Origin: JAZQQB01 sp045628865
GTDB taxonomy: Bacteria; Bacillota; Clostridia; Lachnospirales; Lachnospiraceae
NCBI GenBank assembly: GCA_045628865.1
Contig: JAZQQB010000071.1
Location: 124,001-188,000, forward strand
Length of the DNA stretch: 64,000 nucleotides
Direction of reading: 5' to 3'
Shown one piece after another: positions 25,941-33,986 of the stretch. Made by a program: the position numbers and the translations under genes. Within the stretch, counting starts at the first letter, position 1. Every line of letters begins with the position of its first letter. The notes under the pieces are model-generated. The model was not told where the DNA came from, searched no databases, and saw nothing but the letters and a program-made list of their open reading frames with translations.

Positions 25941-28052
25941 TTAATACCAATAGATATTGTATATTTCATTTAGAATATAAGTTTTTCCGCCATCCATTCG
26001 TTCATAAACACGAGTCTTAAATTTCCAAAGTCCGTCTGTATCCTGAACAAGGGTTAGCTTTTCGTAGTTTGTAAAGCTTTCTTCAATCATAAATTCATCA
26101 TCGTCGTAAACATAGGAACCACAGTAATAGTCAATATATTCCAATTCATCCGCGTTATTAATCTCAGAGTACTTTCTGATCTTAGTGATATCATAGGTGC
26201 AGTAACAGTACATGACGTATGCATTCCCTACTTTTTCCACAGACAATACACCATAGTCGGAAAGCATTTCGCTCTCATTGGAGTTATTAGAACCAACGCC
26301 AGAGTTTGTAATAGACTGAAGACATTGATAGGCCAGGCAGTCCGGATCGTTGTAGGCTTTGGCTGTTGTGATGATAAGGCCTGAGTCTAACAGGTTTCGC
26401 TCTCCATTGGTCTGACAGTCAATGCCAGCAATCAAAAATTTATTGTACATCAGTGCAAAATAGTCATCTGGAGAGAAGGAATAAATATCTTCACATTCTC
26501 CTGCACCAGCGTCTGTATATACAGATACGGTAGCATAACAGTTCTCATCAAAGTTATCTGGATCTGTTACATCATATTCCAAAAGATATACATCTTTTTC
26601 TTCTGTATAAATACTCTGATAAATACCCTCTAAGGAGGAAACATCGGAGATATTCTGGTAAAAACCACCAGTAGAATCTGAAATGTAGCTTAGTGAATAT
26701 TCATCTACTGAGCTTCCAATACCAACCAGAAAGACTGGGATATTGTATTGTAATGCAACACGAACGACATCTTCTGCGGAATAGATACTTAAGTTATCAT
26801 AGCCATCTGTAAAACCAATCAGACATTTGACATTGTTTCTTGACTGGATACGTCCTAACTCGCTGATCAGTGTGTCGTATAACCTGGTGGAACCCATAGG
26901 ATACATGTCGCCTATGGCATTTCGAATATTGGTTTCATTGTCTGTAAAGCTGACACAAACCTGTGCATAATCGCTGAACTGTGTTACTTCAATTTCATCT
27001 CCCTTTTCGAACTGAACAGAGTCCAAAAAGTTTAACATAGAATTCTGGGCATATCCTAATAGGCCGTCCATACTTCCGCTGACATCTGCAACAAGACTGA
27101 TACTGATACCAGCGTTTTCATTTAATTTGGCTGCATTGGTTAAGTTAGCGCGTGTCAGTTCACCATCTATAGTTCTGCCTTCATTTACGTAAAAGGCGTC
27201 TGCACTTAGATTATCAACAAAGTTACCATCAGAATCCTGTACATCAACATAAAGACGAATATGAGGATACTGGGAAATATCATATTGTTTGATAGTTACA
27301 TTGTAAGGACTTTGCTGCATAGCCACTGTTTGAGGATCTGCAGTGACTGAGCTGGCAAGTCTGGTGTTAGGTGTATCTTCTATACTGGAATAAAGAAGCT
27401 CCACATCAGCCAACTGTTTTTTCAAACGTCTGGAATCGGTCTGTTCGATACCTTCTTCCAGGATAGCAACAGCATTGTCGTATTCACCTAAGGTTACGTA
27501 GATTTCACCCAATTTAGAATAAGCTTCTTCACATTTAGGATCGATATCAATTGCTGTTTCATAGGCTGCAATAGCTGCTTCATAGTCTAACTCGTCCAGG
27601 TACTGTTCTCCCAATTTTAATTGCTCCTGTACCTTTCGGTCATCACTACCAAGTACAAAGAAATATAGCAAAGAGCCGATAAGAGCTATCGCAATCAAAG
27701 CGATGATGATAAACAGAGCTTTGGATTTTTTCTTTTTATGTTCATAGTTAGACTGGTTAACCGGTGGTTGTGGTATCAAGGGCTGAATTGGAGCCATTGG
27801 CGGTGGGACCGGGGGCCCAGGCTGAACCGGGGGCACTGGTGGTGGAACCGGGGTTCCAGTCTGTATTGGAGCGACAGGAGGAATTCCTGTACCTGCCCCT
27901 GGCGGTGGGTTTGTCATTCCTGGTAGGACCTGAACCACCGTTTTACCAAAGGAACTGTCAACATTATTTTCTGGTGTATAAATCTGGTTACCACATTCCG
28001 TACAGAACGTAGATTCATCTTTGATCTGTTTTCCACAACTTGGACAAAACAT
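25941..28052 (-). CDS. Zinc-ribbon, Pro-rich, membrane-anchored TPR-VWA protein
   Basis: A 703-residue protein. Zinc ribbon with Cys3, Cys6, Cys17, Cys20; Pro/Val/Gln-rich linker (about 47-98); Lys-rich stop-transfer then a membrane helix at 111-133; two TPR-like repeats at about 141-200 (LKLGEQYLDELDYEAAIAAY); and a von Willebrand A domain with MIDAS residues DVSGS (323-327), a conserved Thr in MGSTRLYD and Asp in GFTDGYDN. The last 190 residues are a beta-rich outer region. The TPR part is nearly the same as in the protein at 29381. VWA domains bind ligands through a metal; no enzyme is implied. An AGGAAATC site precedes the ATG. Confidence 0.85.
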   Translation of the reverse strand: MFCPSCGKQIKDESTFCTECGNQIYTPENNVDSSFGKTVVQVLPGMTNPPPGAGTGIPPVAPIQTGTPVPPPVPPVQPGPPVPPPMAPIQPLIPQPPVNQSNYEHKKKKSKALFIIIALIAIALIGSLLYFFVLGSDDRKVQEQLKLGEQYLDELDYEAAIAAYETAIDIDPKCEEAYSKLGEIYVTLGEYDNAVAILEEGIEQTDSRRLKKQLADVELLYSSIEDTPNTRLASSVTADPQTVAMQQSPYNVTIKQYDISQYPHIRLYVDVQDSDGNFVDNLSADAFYVNEGRTIDGELTRANLTNAAKLNENAGISISLVADVSGSMDGLLGYAQNSMLNFLDSVQFEKGDEIEVTQFSDYAQVCVSFTDNETNIRNAIGDMYPMGSTRLYDTLISELGRIQSRNNVKCLIGFTDGYDNLSIYSAEDVVRVALQYNIPVFLVGIGSSVDEYSLSYISDSTGGFYQNISDVSSLEGIYQSIYTEEKDVYLLEYDVTDPDNFDENCYATVSVYTDAGAGECEDIYSFSPDDYFALMYNKFLIAGIDCQTNGERNLLDSGLIITTAKAYNDPDCLAYQCLQSITNSGVGSNNSNESEMLSDYGVLSVEKVGNAYVMYCYCTYDITKIRKYSEINNADELEYIDYYCGSYVYDDDEFMIEESFTNYEKLTLVQDTDGLWKFKTRVYERMDGGKTYILNEIYNIYWY

Positions 28053-28120
28053 TTGATTTCCTCCGTGTAAGTATTCTTTAAAACCTTATTTGCATTTTTT
28101 TAGAAAATGAAGAACGATTC

Positions 28121-28219
28121 TTGAAAGGATTTCTACGTATAATTAGTTGTAACCATACGTGTCAATTCTGCAGTATTTATCGGCAAGACGAGAAGAGTTA
28201 TAAAGAGATTTTAGAATAA
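28121..28219 (+). pseudogene. Possible remnant of a radical SAM protein
   Basis: A TTG-initiated 32-residue frame contains CNHTCQFCSIY, which has the CxxxCxxC spacing of radical SAM iron-sulfur motifs followed by an aromatic residue, and ends SYKEILE before a stop. There is no convincing ribosome binding site and no continuation in another frame that I could find. It could be an eroded N-terminus or chance. Confidence 0.3.
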
Positions 28220-28277
28220 ACATAGATAAAATATTGATAAAAGTCAGACAATTCTAAATATGTAATGACAATAAGGA

Positions 28278-28370
28278 ATGGTGGTAACGGATAACACTGC
28301 AAATATGAGTACCTATATTCACGAAGGCAGTAATGGTTATGTTGTGGAGTATGAGTATGAATATTATTAA
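28278..28370 (+). pseudogene. Possible C-terminal remnant of a zinc-ribbon/YD-repeat protein
   Basis: A 30-codon frame ends GYVVEYEYEYY, comparable to the NYYYEYY end of the protein at 29381-30757. No ribosome binding site precedes the ATG. I read it as the tail of a deleted paralogue; the match is short and compositionally biased. Confidence 0.3.
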
Positions 28371-28376
28371 AAAAGA

Positions 28377-28405
28377 ACATAAAAATCCTATCCCTGCATA
28401 TAGTA
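28377..28405 (+). promoter_or_regulatory. Possible sigma-E/K type promoter for the PdaB-like gene
   Basis: CATATAGTA at 28397-28405 fits CATANNNTA, and ACATAAA at 28377 is a partial match to the upstream box. It lies 30 bp before the start codon. PdaB of Bacillus subtilis is expressed in the sporulating mother cell, so the placement is plausible; the -35 match is weak. Confidence 0.35.
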
Positions 28406-28435
28406 TCTGAAAGAGGTATCAGGGAGAACTTTACA

Positions 28436-29257
28436 ATGAAATTGTGGTTCTTAAAATCGATCTTTAAAGGTAGTCAAAAGAAAATATTCTGTTTTATGCT
28501 GCTGTTAGGCTTGGTTCTGACAGCAGCATTTTTTACTTGGACAACAAGAAATCCCGATGGTAAAAAATTATTATCTATCGGTGTTGCTTCCAGTCATACC
28601 GTTGGAAATCGTCAGGTTCCCATATATTGTGTAGAAACAGATGCACCAAAGGTTGCCATAAGCTTTGATGCTGCCTGGGGAAATGAAGAAACGGGGAAGC
28701 TTTTGGAAGTATTGGATAAATGTAATGTAAAGGCAACTTTTTTTATGACAGGCAGCTGGGTGGAAAGCTATCCGGAGGATGTAAAAAAAATAGTAGAGGC
28801 AGGCCATGATGTGGCGAATCATTCCAAGCATCATTATGATGCAAAGGATTTAAATAAGGCGCAGATGAAGGAAGAGCTGATGACTGTTCATCAGGCTGTT
28901 AAGGAGCTGACAGGTGTTGACATGAAGCTGTTTCGACCACCATATGGATCCTACAATGATGATCTGGTGAATACATGCATTGAAAATGGATATTACTGCA
29001 TTCAGTGGGATGTGGATAGCCTGGATTGGAAGGATTATGGTGTGGACTCCATTGTAAAAACAGTATTAAACCACAAGCATCTTTCCAACGGTTCCATCAT
29101 CCTTATGCACAATGGTTCAAAGTATACCGCGGATGCCTTAGAGGCGGTGATTACTGGGCTTCAGACAAAAGGGTATGAAATTGTGAAAATTGCCGATCTG
29201 ATATATCCAGATGACTATACCATTGATTCTGAGGGAAGACAGAAATTAACGAAATAA
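28436..29257 (+). CDS. PdaB-like polysaccharide deacetylase
   Basis: A 273-residue membrane-anchored NodB-fold protein. A membrane helix lies at about 17-37. The deacetylase domain shows SFDAAWG (base and metal Asp; the AAWG form is typical of PdaB), ATFFMTGSWV, NHSKHH (metal-binding HSxxH), RPPYGSYND and a late LMHNGS. PdaB-type proteins act on spore cortex or spore wall peptidoglycan. AGGGAG lies nine bases before the ATG and could pair with TCCCTG at 28391, partly hiding it. The gene stands alone, divergent from the TPR-VWA gene. Confidence 0.88.
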   Translation: MKLWFLKSIFKGSQKKIFCFMLLLGLVLTAAFFTWTTRNPDGKKLLSIGVASSHTVGNRQVPIYCVETDAPKVAISFDAAWGNEETGKLLEVLDKCNVKATFFMTGSWVESYPEDVKKIVEAGHDVANHSKHHYDAKDLNKAQMKEELMTVHQAVKELTGVDMKLFRPPYGSYNDDLVNTCIENGYYCIQWDVDSLDWKDYGVDSIVKTVLNHKHLSNGSIILMHNGSKYTADALEAVITGLQTKGYEIVKIADLIYPDDYTIDSEGRQKLTK

Positions 29258-29380
29258 TTGGAAAATTCTGAGAATACATAAACAATTCATACAAATATCT
29301 GTTATAATTATAGTGTGCAACGATGTAATAAGGTGATGATTACCTGGAAATAGATATTGTGTGAAAGGAAAAGGGAAGAT

Positions 29381-30757
29381 ATGTTTTGTGAAAAATGTGG
29401 AACACAAATGGAAGATGATGCTAGATTTTGCCCAAGTTGCGGGAAATCTATGGATCTTGATTCAGAGCTGCCAACGGCAACAGTACAGCCAGTGACATCA
29501 GTACAGCCCATAGCAGTTCCAGGGGGCGTACAGCCCGTGGCCATTGTTCATAAGAAAAAAAAGTCTACAGGGCTATTTATCGCTATTGGAGTGATTGTAC
29601 TTGTCTTGCTCATTGCGCTTTTTTCTATTTTTGTTTTAGGTAGTGATAATAAGAAGCTGCAAAAGCAGCTTTCATTAGGCGAAAAATATATGGATGAACT
29701 TAAGTATGATGCAGCAATTGCTGCGTACATGGAAGCTATTGAGATTGATCCAAAATGTGTAGAAGCATATTCTAAACTTGCTGAGATCTATGTTGCATTG
29801 GATGATTATGCAAGTGCGAAAAAGATTTTGAATACTGGTATTCGTAGAACTAAGTCAGAAGAACTGGAGGCTCAGTTAGAAGAGGTGCAGGAACTTGAGG
29901 AGATTTACGAGCTTGGATTAATGGGTAATTCTACGGATAGTCCAAAAGAACAGAGTACTGATGCAGAGGTGAATACATCAGCCGCTGCTGAAGAATATCA
30001 GGAAGTGGTGGAAGCGGAGCCAGAAGAAACTATCCAGGAAGAAGAAAGAAAAACCATGAGTTATCAGGTGATTCACTATATGGACGATGGTTCCTTTGTT
30101 TCAGATACCATCACTTACTATGATGAAAATGGTTTGATCACATCTATTGTAGTTGATAGGCAGGATGGAAAAGGCTATCAAATGCAGAATTCTTATCAGT
30201 ATGAATGCGACGCCAATGGAAATCCAATCTGTTGTTATGAGTATGGTTCAACTGGAGACTTGTATGAAACTATCACTTATACCTATGACTTAAATGGAAA
30301 TAAACTGACAGAATATACAGAATATGCAGATAGTAATAGTGGAAAACTATCTGGTTATACTTATCAGTATGATTCGGAAAACAGAATGATAAAAATGAGT
30401 TACTCTGGCGTTGAGGATTATTCCATTACTTACCAGTACAATGCGGATGGCTTGTTAGAGATTGAAAATGACATGAGTCAGTCAAATCCAAAGACATCCT
30501 ATTACACTTACAATGAAAAAGGAAATATATGCGAAGTTACTATTGAGTATCATGGAGAATATCCGCCAGCCACTTCATCAACAGTGGTCTATAAATATGA
30601 TGATCAGGATCGTTTGATCATCAAGCAAACGGATAATGATGGGGAAGTATTTTGCGAAGAATATTATACCTATGAGGGTGACAGCAAAGAACCAAGTTCC
30701 TATGAATACCTTGGTATGTGGGGATATGCAGAAAATTACTATTATGAATATTACTAA
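29381..30757 (+). CDS. Zinc-ribbon, membrane-anchored TPR protein with YD-like repeats
   Basis: A 458-residue protein. Zinc ribbon (Cys3, Cys6, Cys17, Cys20), a short TVQPVTSVQPIAV linker, a membrane helix at about 64-87, and two TPR repeats (about 93-150, LSLGEKYMDELKYDAAIAAY) almost identical to those of the VWA protein at 25941. After an acidic Glu-rich stretch (about 190-225) come repeats of the form YxYDxxGN or YQYNADGLL, resembling RHS/YD repeats, to a Tyr-rich end. I chose ATG 29381 since the zinc ribbon begins there as in the paralogues, with AAAGGAAAAGGGA upstream. Function unknown; probably a surface-exposed sensor or adhesion-like protein. Confidence 0.8.
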   Translation: MFCEKCGTQMEDDARFCPSCGKSMDLDSELPTATVQPVTSVQPIAVPGGVQPVAIVHKKKKSTGLFIAIGVIVLVLLIALFSIFVLGSDNKKLQKQLSLGEKYMDELKYDAAIAAYMEAIEIDPKCVEAYSKLAEIYVALDDYASAKKILNTGIRRTKSEELEAQLEEVQELEEIYELGLMGNSTDSPKEQSTDAEVNTSAAAEEYQEVVEAEPEETIQEEERKTMSYQVIHYMDDGSFVSDTITYYDENGLITSIVVDRQDGKGYQMQNSYQYECDANGNPICCYEYGSTGDLYETITYTYDLNGNKLTEYTEYADSNSGKLSGYTYQYDSENRMIKMSYSGVEDYSITYQYNADGLLEIENDMSQSNPKTSYYTYNEKGNICEVTIEYHGEYPPATSSTVVYKYDDQDRLIIKQTDNDGEVFCEEYYTYEGDSKEPSSYEYLGMWGYAENYYYEYY

Positions 30758-30772
30758 ATAAAAAAGAAGAAG

Positions 30773-30812
30773 CTCCGGATGCGCACCTCGCGGATAGGAA
30801 GATACTGCAAGC
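30773..30812. repeat. Partial dispersed repeat, degenerate copy
   Basis: CTCCGGATGCGCAC followed by GGATAGGAAGAT resembles the tail of the dispersed hairpin repeat at 15540-15590 and 54690-54730 (CCGGGGGATGAGCAC, GCAGAGGAAGAT). The hairpin head is missing. Confidence 0.4.
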
Positions 30813-30835
30813 GATACAAAAGTTAAAAAACAAAT

Positions 30836-30958
30836 GAAAAAATCAATAGCGAAAAATAGAAAAACTATTGATAAACAGAAGAAACTGCAAAATATCAATA
30901 GTAAAAATGGTAAAAATTATTGATAAACAGAAGAAAGCATAAAAAATCAATAGTTAGA
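30836..30958. repeat. 52-bp tandem repeat with internal dyad
   Basis: ATCAATAG begins at 30842, 30894 and 30946, an exact 52-bp period. The two full units share ATTGATAAACAGAAGAAA. Each contains ATCAATAG paired with CTATTGAT or TTATTGAT. It lies in the 352-bp stretch between the YD-repeat gene and the acyltransferase, where I see no gene. Confidence 0.85.
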
Positions 30959-31109
30959 AAGCTTTAAAATGGACCCATAAGTGTGTGCGAGCACACACTT
31001 TGTTTATTTTATAAAGTCATGGAATTCCATATAGAAATCAGAATTGATGTTATAGGAATTGTCTGATATATTTATAAGTGAAATGAGTATGAAACGATGG
31101 GAGAATAAA

Positions 31110-32207
31110 ATGCAAAAGCGTAATACAGGGGTAGAAGCTTTAAGACTTTTTTCAATGTTTTTGATCGTGATATTACATCTTTGTGGAAAGGGTGGCTGTT
31201 TAGAGGCGGCAAAGCCATTTTCAGGGCAGTATCTTGCTGGCTGGGGTTTTGAGATGCTGGCGATTTGTTCGGTGAACTGTTATTGTCTCATCAGCGGTTT
31301 TGTATCCCACGAGGGTGGACTGAAAATAGGTAGATTATTAGAACTTTGGTTAGAAGTGATCTTTTATACACTAGGCATTACCTTGCTATTTGGGGCAGCG
31401 GGTGATGTAGCCTTGACCAGACGGGATTTTATGAATGCAATCTTGCCAGTGACAACAACACAGTATTGGTATGTATCAGCATATTTTGGCATGTTTTTCT
31501 TAATGCCTGTATTAACTGCCGGTATGGCAAAGCTTTCCGTGGCACAGGTGAAAAAGTGCCTGACAGGTGTGGTTTTACTTTATACCATTTTGCCAGTGGC
31601 ACTGAATCAGGATCCATTTAAAGCAGAAGCAGGATATAGTGTGATCTGGCTTGTAATCTTGTTTTTGATCGGTGCTTATGTGAAAAAAAGTGACCTGGCT
31701 AACAAGGTTAGCCGTAAAAAGGCAGCAGGCTTTGTCCTTTTGAATTTATTGATTTCCTGGGGTGGCAGGATGCTTGTGGAGTATGGCACCTTTAAGGTTT
31801 TTGGTGAGATCAAGTATGGATATGTGCTGGCAAGCTATACTTCGCCTTTTATTTTATTGGCTTCTGTGGGATTTTTGGTATGGTTTTCGGATAGAACCGG
31901 GAATACTGACAATGGGAATGATAGTAAAGCAGGTAAGCTTGTAAGGCTTTTATCCAAGGCAACCTTGGGTGTATACCTGATCCATACCCATCCCCTTGTA
32001 TTTGATAGATATATGGATGGACTGACTACTTCCTGGGCAAAGAATTCCGTGTTGCTTATGAGTGGAAAAATTCTTGGTGCAGCAGTGGTGATCTTTGCAG
32101 GATGTCTTGTGATAGACCTTCTTCGAATCGGGCTGTTTCAGTTACTTTCTGTAAAAAAATTATGTGATTTTGTTCAGAAAAAAGTGATTGGTCAGATTGA
32201 GAAATAA
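31110..32207 (+). CDS. Acyltransferase 3 family membrane protein
   Basis: A 365-residue integral membrane protein with about ten hydrophobic helices. RNTGVEALRLFSMFLIVILHL is the conserved N-terminus of acyltransferase family 3, with the catalytic His in VILHL, and a TTQYWYVSAYFGMFFLMP segment typical of the family follows. Members O-acetylate surface sugars or lipids. I chose ATG 31110 for the GGGAG site seven bases upstream and the family start. The next gene starts 42 bases later in the same direction. Confidence 0.85.
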   Translation: MQKRNTGVEALRLFSMFLIVILHLCGKGGCLEAAKPFSGQYLAGWGFEMLAICSVNCYCLISGFVSHEGGLKIGRLLELWLEVIFYTLGITLLFGAAGDVALTRRDFMNAILPVTTTQYWYVSAYFGMFFLMPVLTAGMAKLSVAQVKKCLTGVVLLYTILPVALNQDPFKAEAGYSVIWLVILFLIGAYVKKSDLANKVSRKKAAGFVLLNLLISWGGRMLVEYGTFKVFGEIKYGYVLASYTSPFILLASVGFLVWFSDRTGNTDNGNDSKAGKLVRLLSKATLGVYLIHTHPLVFDRYMDGLTTSWAKNSVLLMSGKILGAAVVIFAGCLVIDLLRIGLFQLLSVKKLCDFVQKKVIGQIEK

Positions 32208-32249
32208 TTTAGAAAAGAAATGATTTTGTAAAATAAACATGGAGAAACA

Positions 32250-32813
32250 ATGGAAATAACAGGAAAAAATATAGTTCTTCGTGACTATCAGGTAAGTGAT
32301 GTGGCAGATCACATCAGATGGAACACCATAGAAACAGAGTGGAAAAAGTGGGATACCCCATGGGTTAGAACTTCTATCTTTGATGAAGATGCTTACCGTG
32401 AAAAAATGATGAAAAAATGTGAAAAAGAAATTTCTTCGCAGCAGATTCGATACTCCTTTGAAATCTGCTGCTTTTTATCGGAGAATAAAAAGGAAATGGC
32501 GCATATTGGCTGGATGAATGCTTATATGATCAACAAACGTTATGAGGCAACAGAAAAAGAGGGAGATATAGCCATTGGAATTGATATTCCAGAGAAGAAG
32601 TACCGTGGACAAGGATATGGGAAGGAAGCCTTTTTGCTTTTTATGGAATATCTTTCTGAGCAGGGCTTTCGAGATATTTATACCCAGACATGGTCTGGAA
32701 ATGAAGGCATGATCAGTCTTGCCAAATCCCTGGGATTTACGCTTTGTTCCAGAAGACCAGGCATCTGGTCTGTGGATGGAAAAGAGTATGATGGATTGAC
32801 CTTTGTTTATTAG
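32250..32813 (+). CDS. GNAT-family N-acetyltransferase
   Basis: A 187-residue protein of the RimJ/RimL-like GNAT branch. ITGKNIVLRDYQVSD opens the fold; GIDIPEKKYRGQGYGKEAF contains the acetyl-CoA pyrophosphate-binding RGQGYG loop; NEGMISLAKSLGF is motif B. The cell target (a protein N-terminus, antibiotic or small amine) cannot be told. ATGGAGAAACA precedes the start. It may be cotranscribed with the acyltransferase 42 bp upstream. Confidence 0.85.
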   Translation: MEITGKNIVLRDYQVSDVADHIRWNTIETEWKKWDTPWVRTSIFDEDAYREKMMKKCEKEISSQQIRYSFEICCFLSENKKEMAHIGWMNAYMINKRYEATEKEGDIAIGIDIPEKKYRGQGYGKEAFLLFMEYLSEQGFRDIYTQTWSGNEGMISLAKSLGFTLCSRRPGIWSVDGKEYDGLTFVY

Positions 32814-32836
32814 GATTGTGGGAGCGCAAGGCGCTA

Positions 32837-32889
32837 AACAATCCGTAGAATCCGTTTTTGGAGGCTTTTGATACCCTAATCTTATTAGG
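32837..32889. repeat. Dispersed AATCCGTAG repeat, copy 1
   Basis: AACAATCCGTAGAATCCG, then GGCTTTTGATACCCTAATCT, matches 54580-54656, where the AATCCGTTG unit is expanded to five. The copy lies between a GNAT gene and an ATP-grasp gene. Confidence 0.75.
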
Positions 32890-32929
32890 TGTAAGGGCTT
32901 GAAACATATTTGATTAGGAGAAAAGAAAA

Positions 32930-33817
32930 ATGTACGCTTGGTTGGTGGTAAATACCTTTTTAAAAAATAATAAATTCAATGAAATCCATGAATGGCTTCG
33001 AAAGTCTGCCCTGCAGCATGAGATTGAGATTGTGGAAAAAACAAATGCGCAGCTGTTAAGTCAGATCGATGTAACGGATATAGATAATAGTGAGATTTTC
33101 ATGCAGGAAAAAAGACCTGATTTCGTGATCTTTTGGGATAAGGACGTGAGACTGGCAAGACTTTTGGAAAAGGCAGGACTTACGCTTTTTAATTCAGCAG
33201 ATGCCATTGGAGTTTGTGATGATAAGTCCTTAACTCATGAAAGATTGGCAGGAAGTGGAATCAGAATGCCGAAAACTATTTTTGCACCATTAACCTATCC
33301 AGTTTGTGGATATTGTGACCTTTCTTTTCTTAACAATGTGGAAAAAACTTTGGGATTTCCTATGGTTGTGAAGGAGGATTTCGGTTCCTTTGGTGCCCAG
33401 GTGTATTTGGTAGAGGATCACGAGAGTTTAGTGGAACTTATGGGACGTCTTGGAAACAATCCATTTTTGTTTCAGGAATTTATAAAGGAATCCATGGGAA
33501 AGGACATTCGCATCAACATGGTTGGAGATAAGGCTGTGGCTAGTATGATGCGTTTTAATGACCATGATTTTCGAGCAAACATTACCAATGGAGGCAGCAT
33601 GAAGGCTTATGAACCATCTGAAGCAGAGATTACTCTGGCAAGAAAGGTTATGGAGGTTTTATCTCTTGATTTTGCGGGAGTGGATATTTTGTTTGGAAAA
33701 AATGGAGAGCCAATTTTATGTGAGGTAAACTCCAATGCACACTTTAAGAATATTTTTGACTGCACAGGGGTGAACGTTGCAGATGCCATTATGGAGTATA
33801 TTGTGGCAAAGTTTTGA
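32930..33817 (+). CDS. RimK-like ATP-grasp ligase
   Basis: A 295-residue ATP-grasp enzyme. The N-terminal domain ends with FNSADAIGVCDDKSLTHERLAGSGIRMPKT, the entry to the ATP-grasp fold; VVKEDFGSFGAQVYLV holds the ATP lysine; FQEFIKESMGKDIRINMVGD and AGVDILFGKNGEPILCEVNSNAHF carry the magnesium-binding acidic and Asn residues. RimK-like enzymes ligate glutamate or other amino acids to a carboxylate. The substrate is unknown and no cofactor or peptide biosynthesis genes are adjacent. An AGGAGAAAAGA site precedes the ATG. Confidence 0.85.
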   Translation: MYAWLVVNTFLKNNKFNEIHEWLRKSALQHEIEIVEKTNAQLLSQIDVTDIDNSEIFMQEKRPDFVIFWDKDVRLARLLEKAGLTLFNSADAIGVCDDKSLTHERLAGSGIRMPKTIFAPLTYPVCGYCDLSFLNNVEKTLGFPMVVKEDFGSFGAQVYLVEDHESLVELMGRLGNNPFLFQEFIKESMGKDIRINMVGDKAVASMMRFNDHDFRANITNGGSMKAYEPSEAEITLARKVMEVLSLDFAGVDILFGKNGEPILCEVNSNAHFKNIFDCTGVNVADAIMEYIVAKF

Positions 33818-33869
33818 TAGCTGAGTGGTTTATATTATTGGTATATTGTAAAACAGAATCAATTCTGCT

Positions 33870-33894
33870 ACACTTTAGTACAGTAATAAAGTGT
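33870..33894. other. Hairpin in the gap before hisC
   Basis: ACACTTTA (33870-33877) pairs with TAAAGTGT (33887-33894), followed 14 bases later by a TTATGAAAAGTCATAA dyad and T-rich sequence. It may be a weak terminator for the ATP-grasp gene or a leader structure for hisC. No T-box features are recognisable. Confidence 0.35.
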
Positions 33895-33986
33895 TGGCTT
33901 ATGAAAAGTCATAACAGCATTTTTATTTATTAAAAAAGGAAATATCTATACAGTTACTGTAATAGAATAGAAAAGAGGTAGCATTT

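Larger units (their letters stand above)
28053..28435. other. 383-bp gap with two gene remnants and a possible sporulation promoter
   Basis: No intact gene. It contains a 32-codon frame with a CxxxCxxC motif (28121-28219), a 30-codon frame ending in a Tyr/Glu-rich tail like that of the protein at 29381 (28278-28370), and a CATATAGTA box at 28397. Together they suggest decayed genes between divergent transcripts. Confidence 0.5.

Noticed and set aside
30836..30958. CRISPR-like array at the 52-bp repeat
   Set aside because: The whole unit repeats with no unique spacers, only two units are complete, and no cas genes are near.
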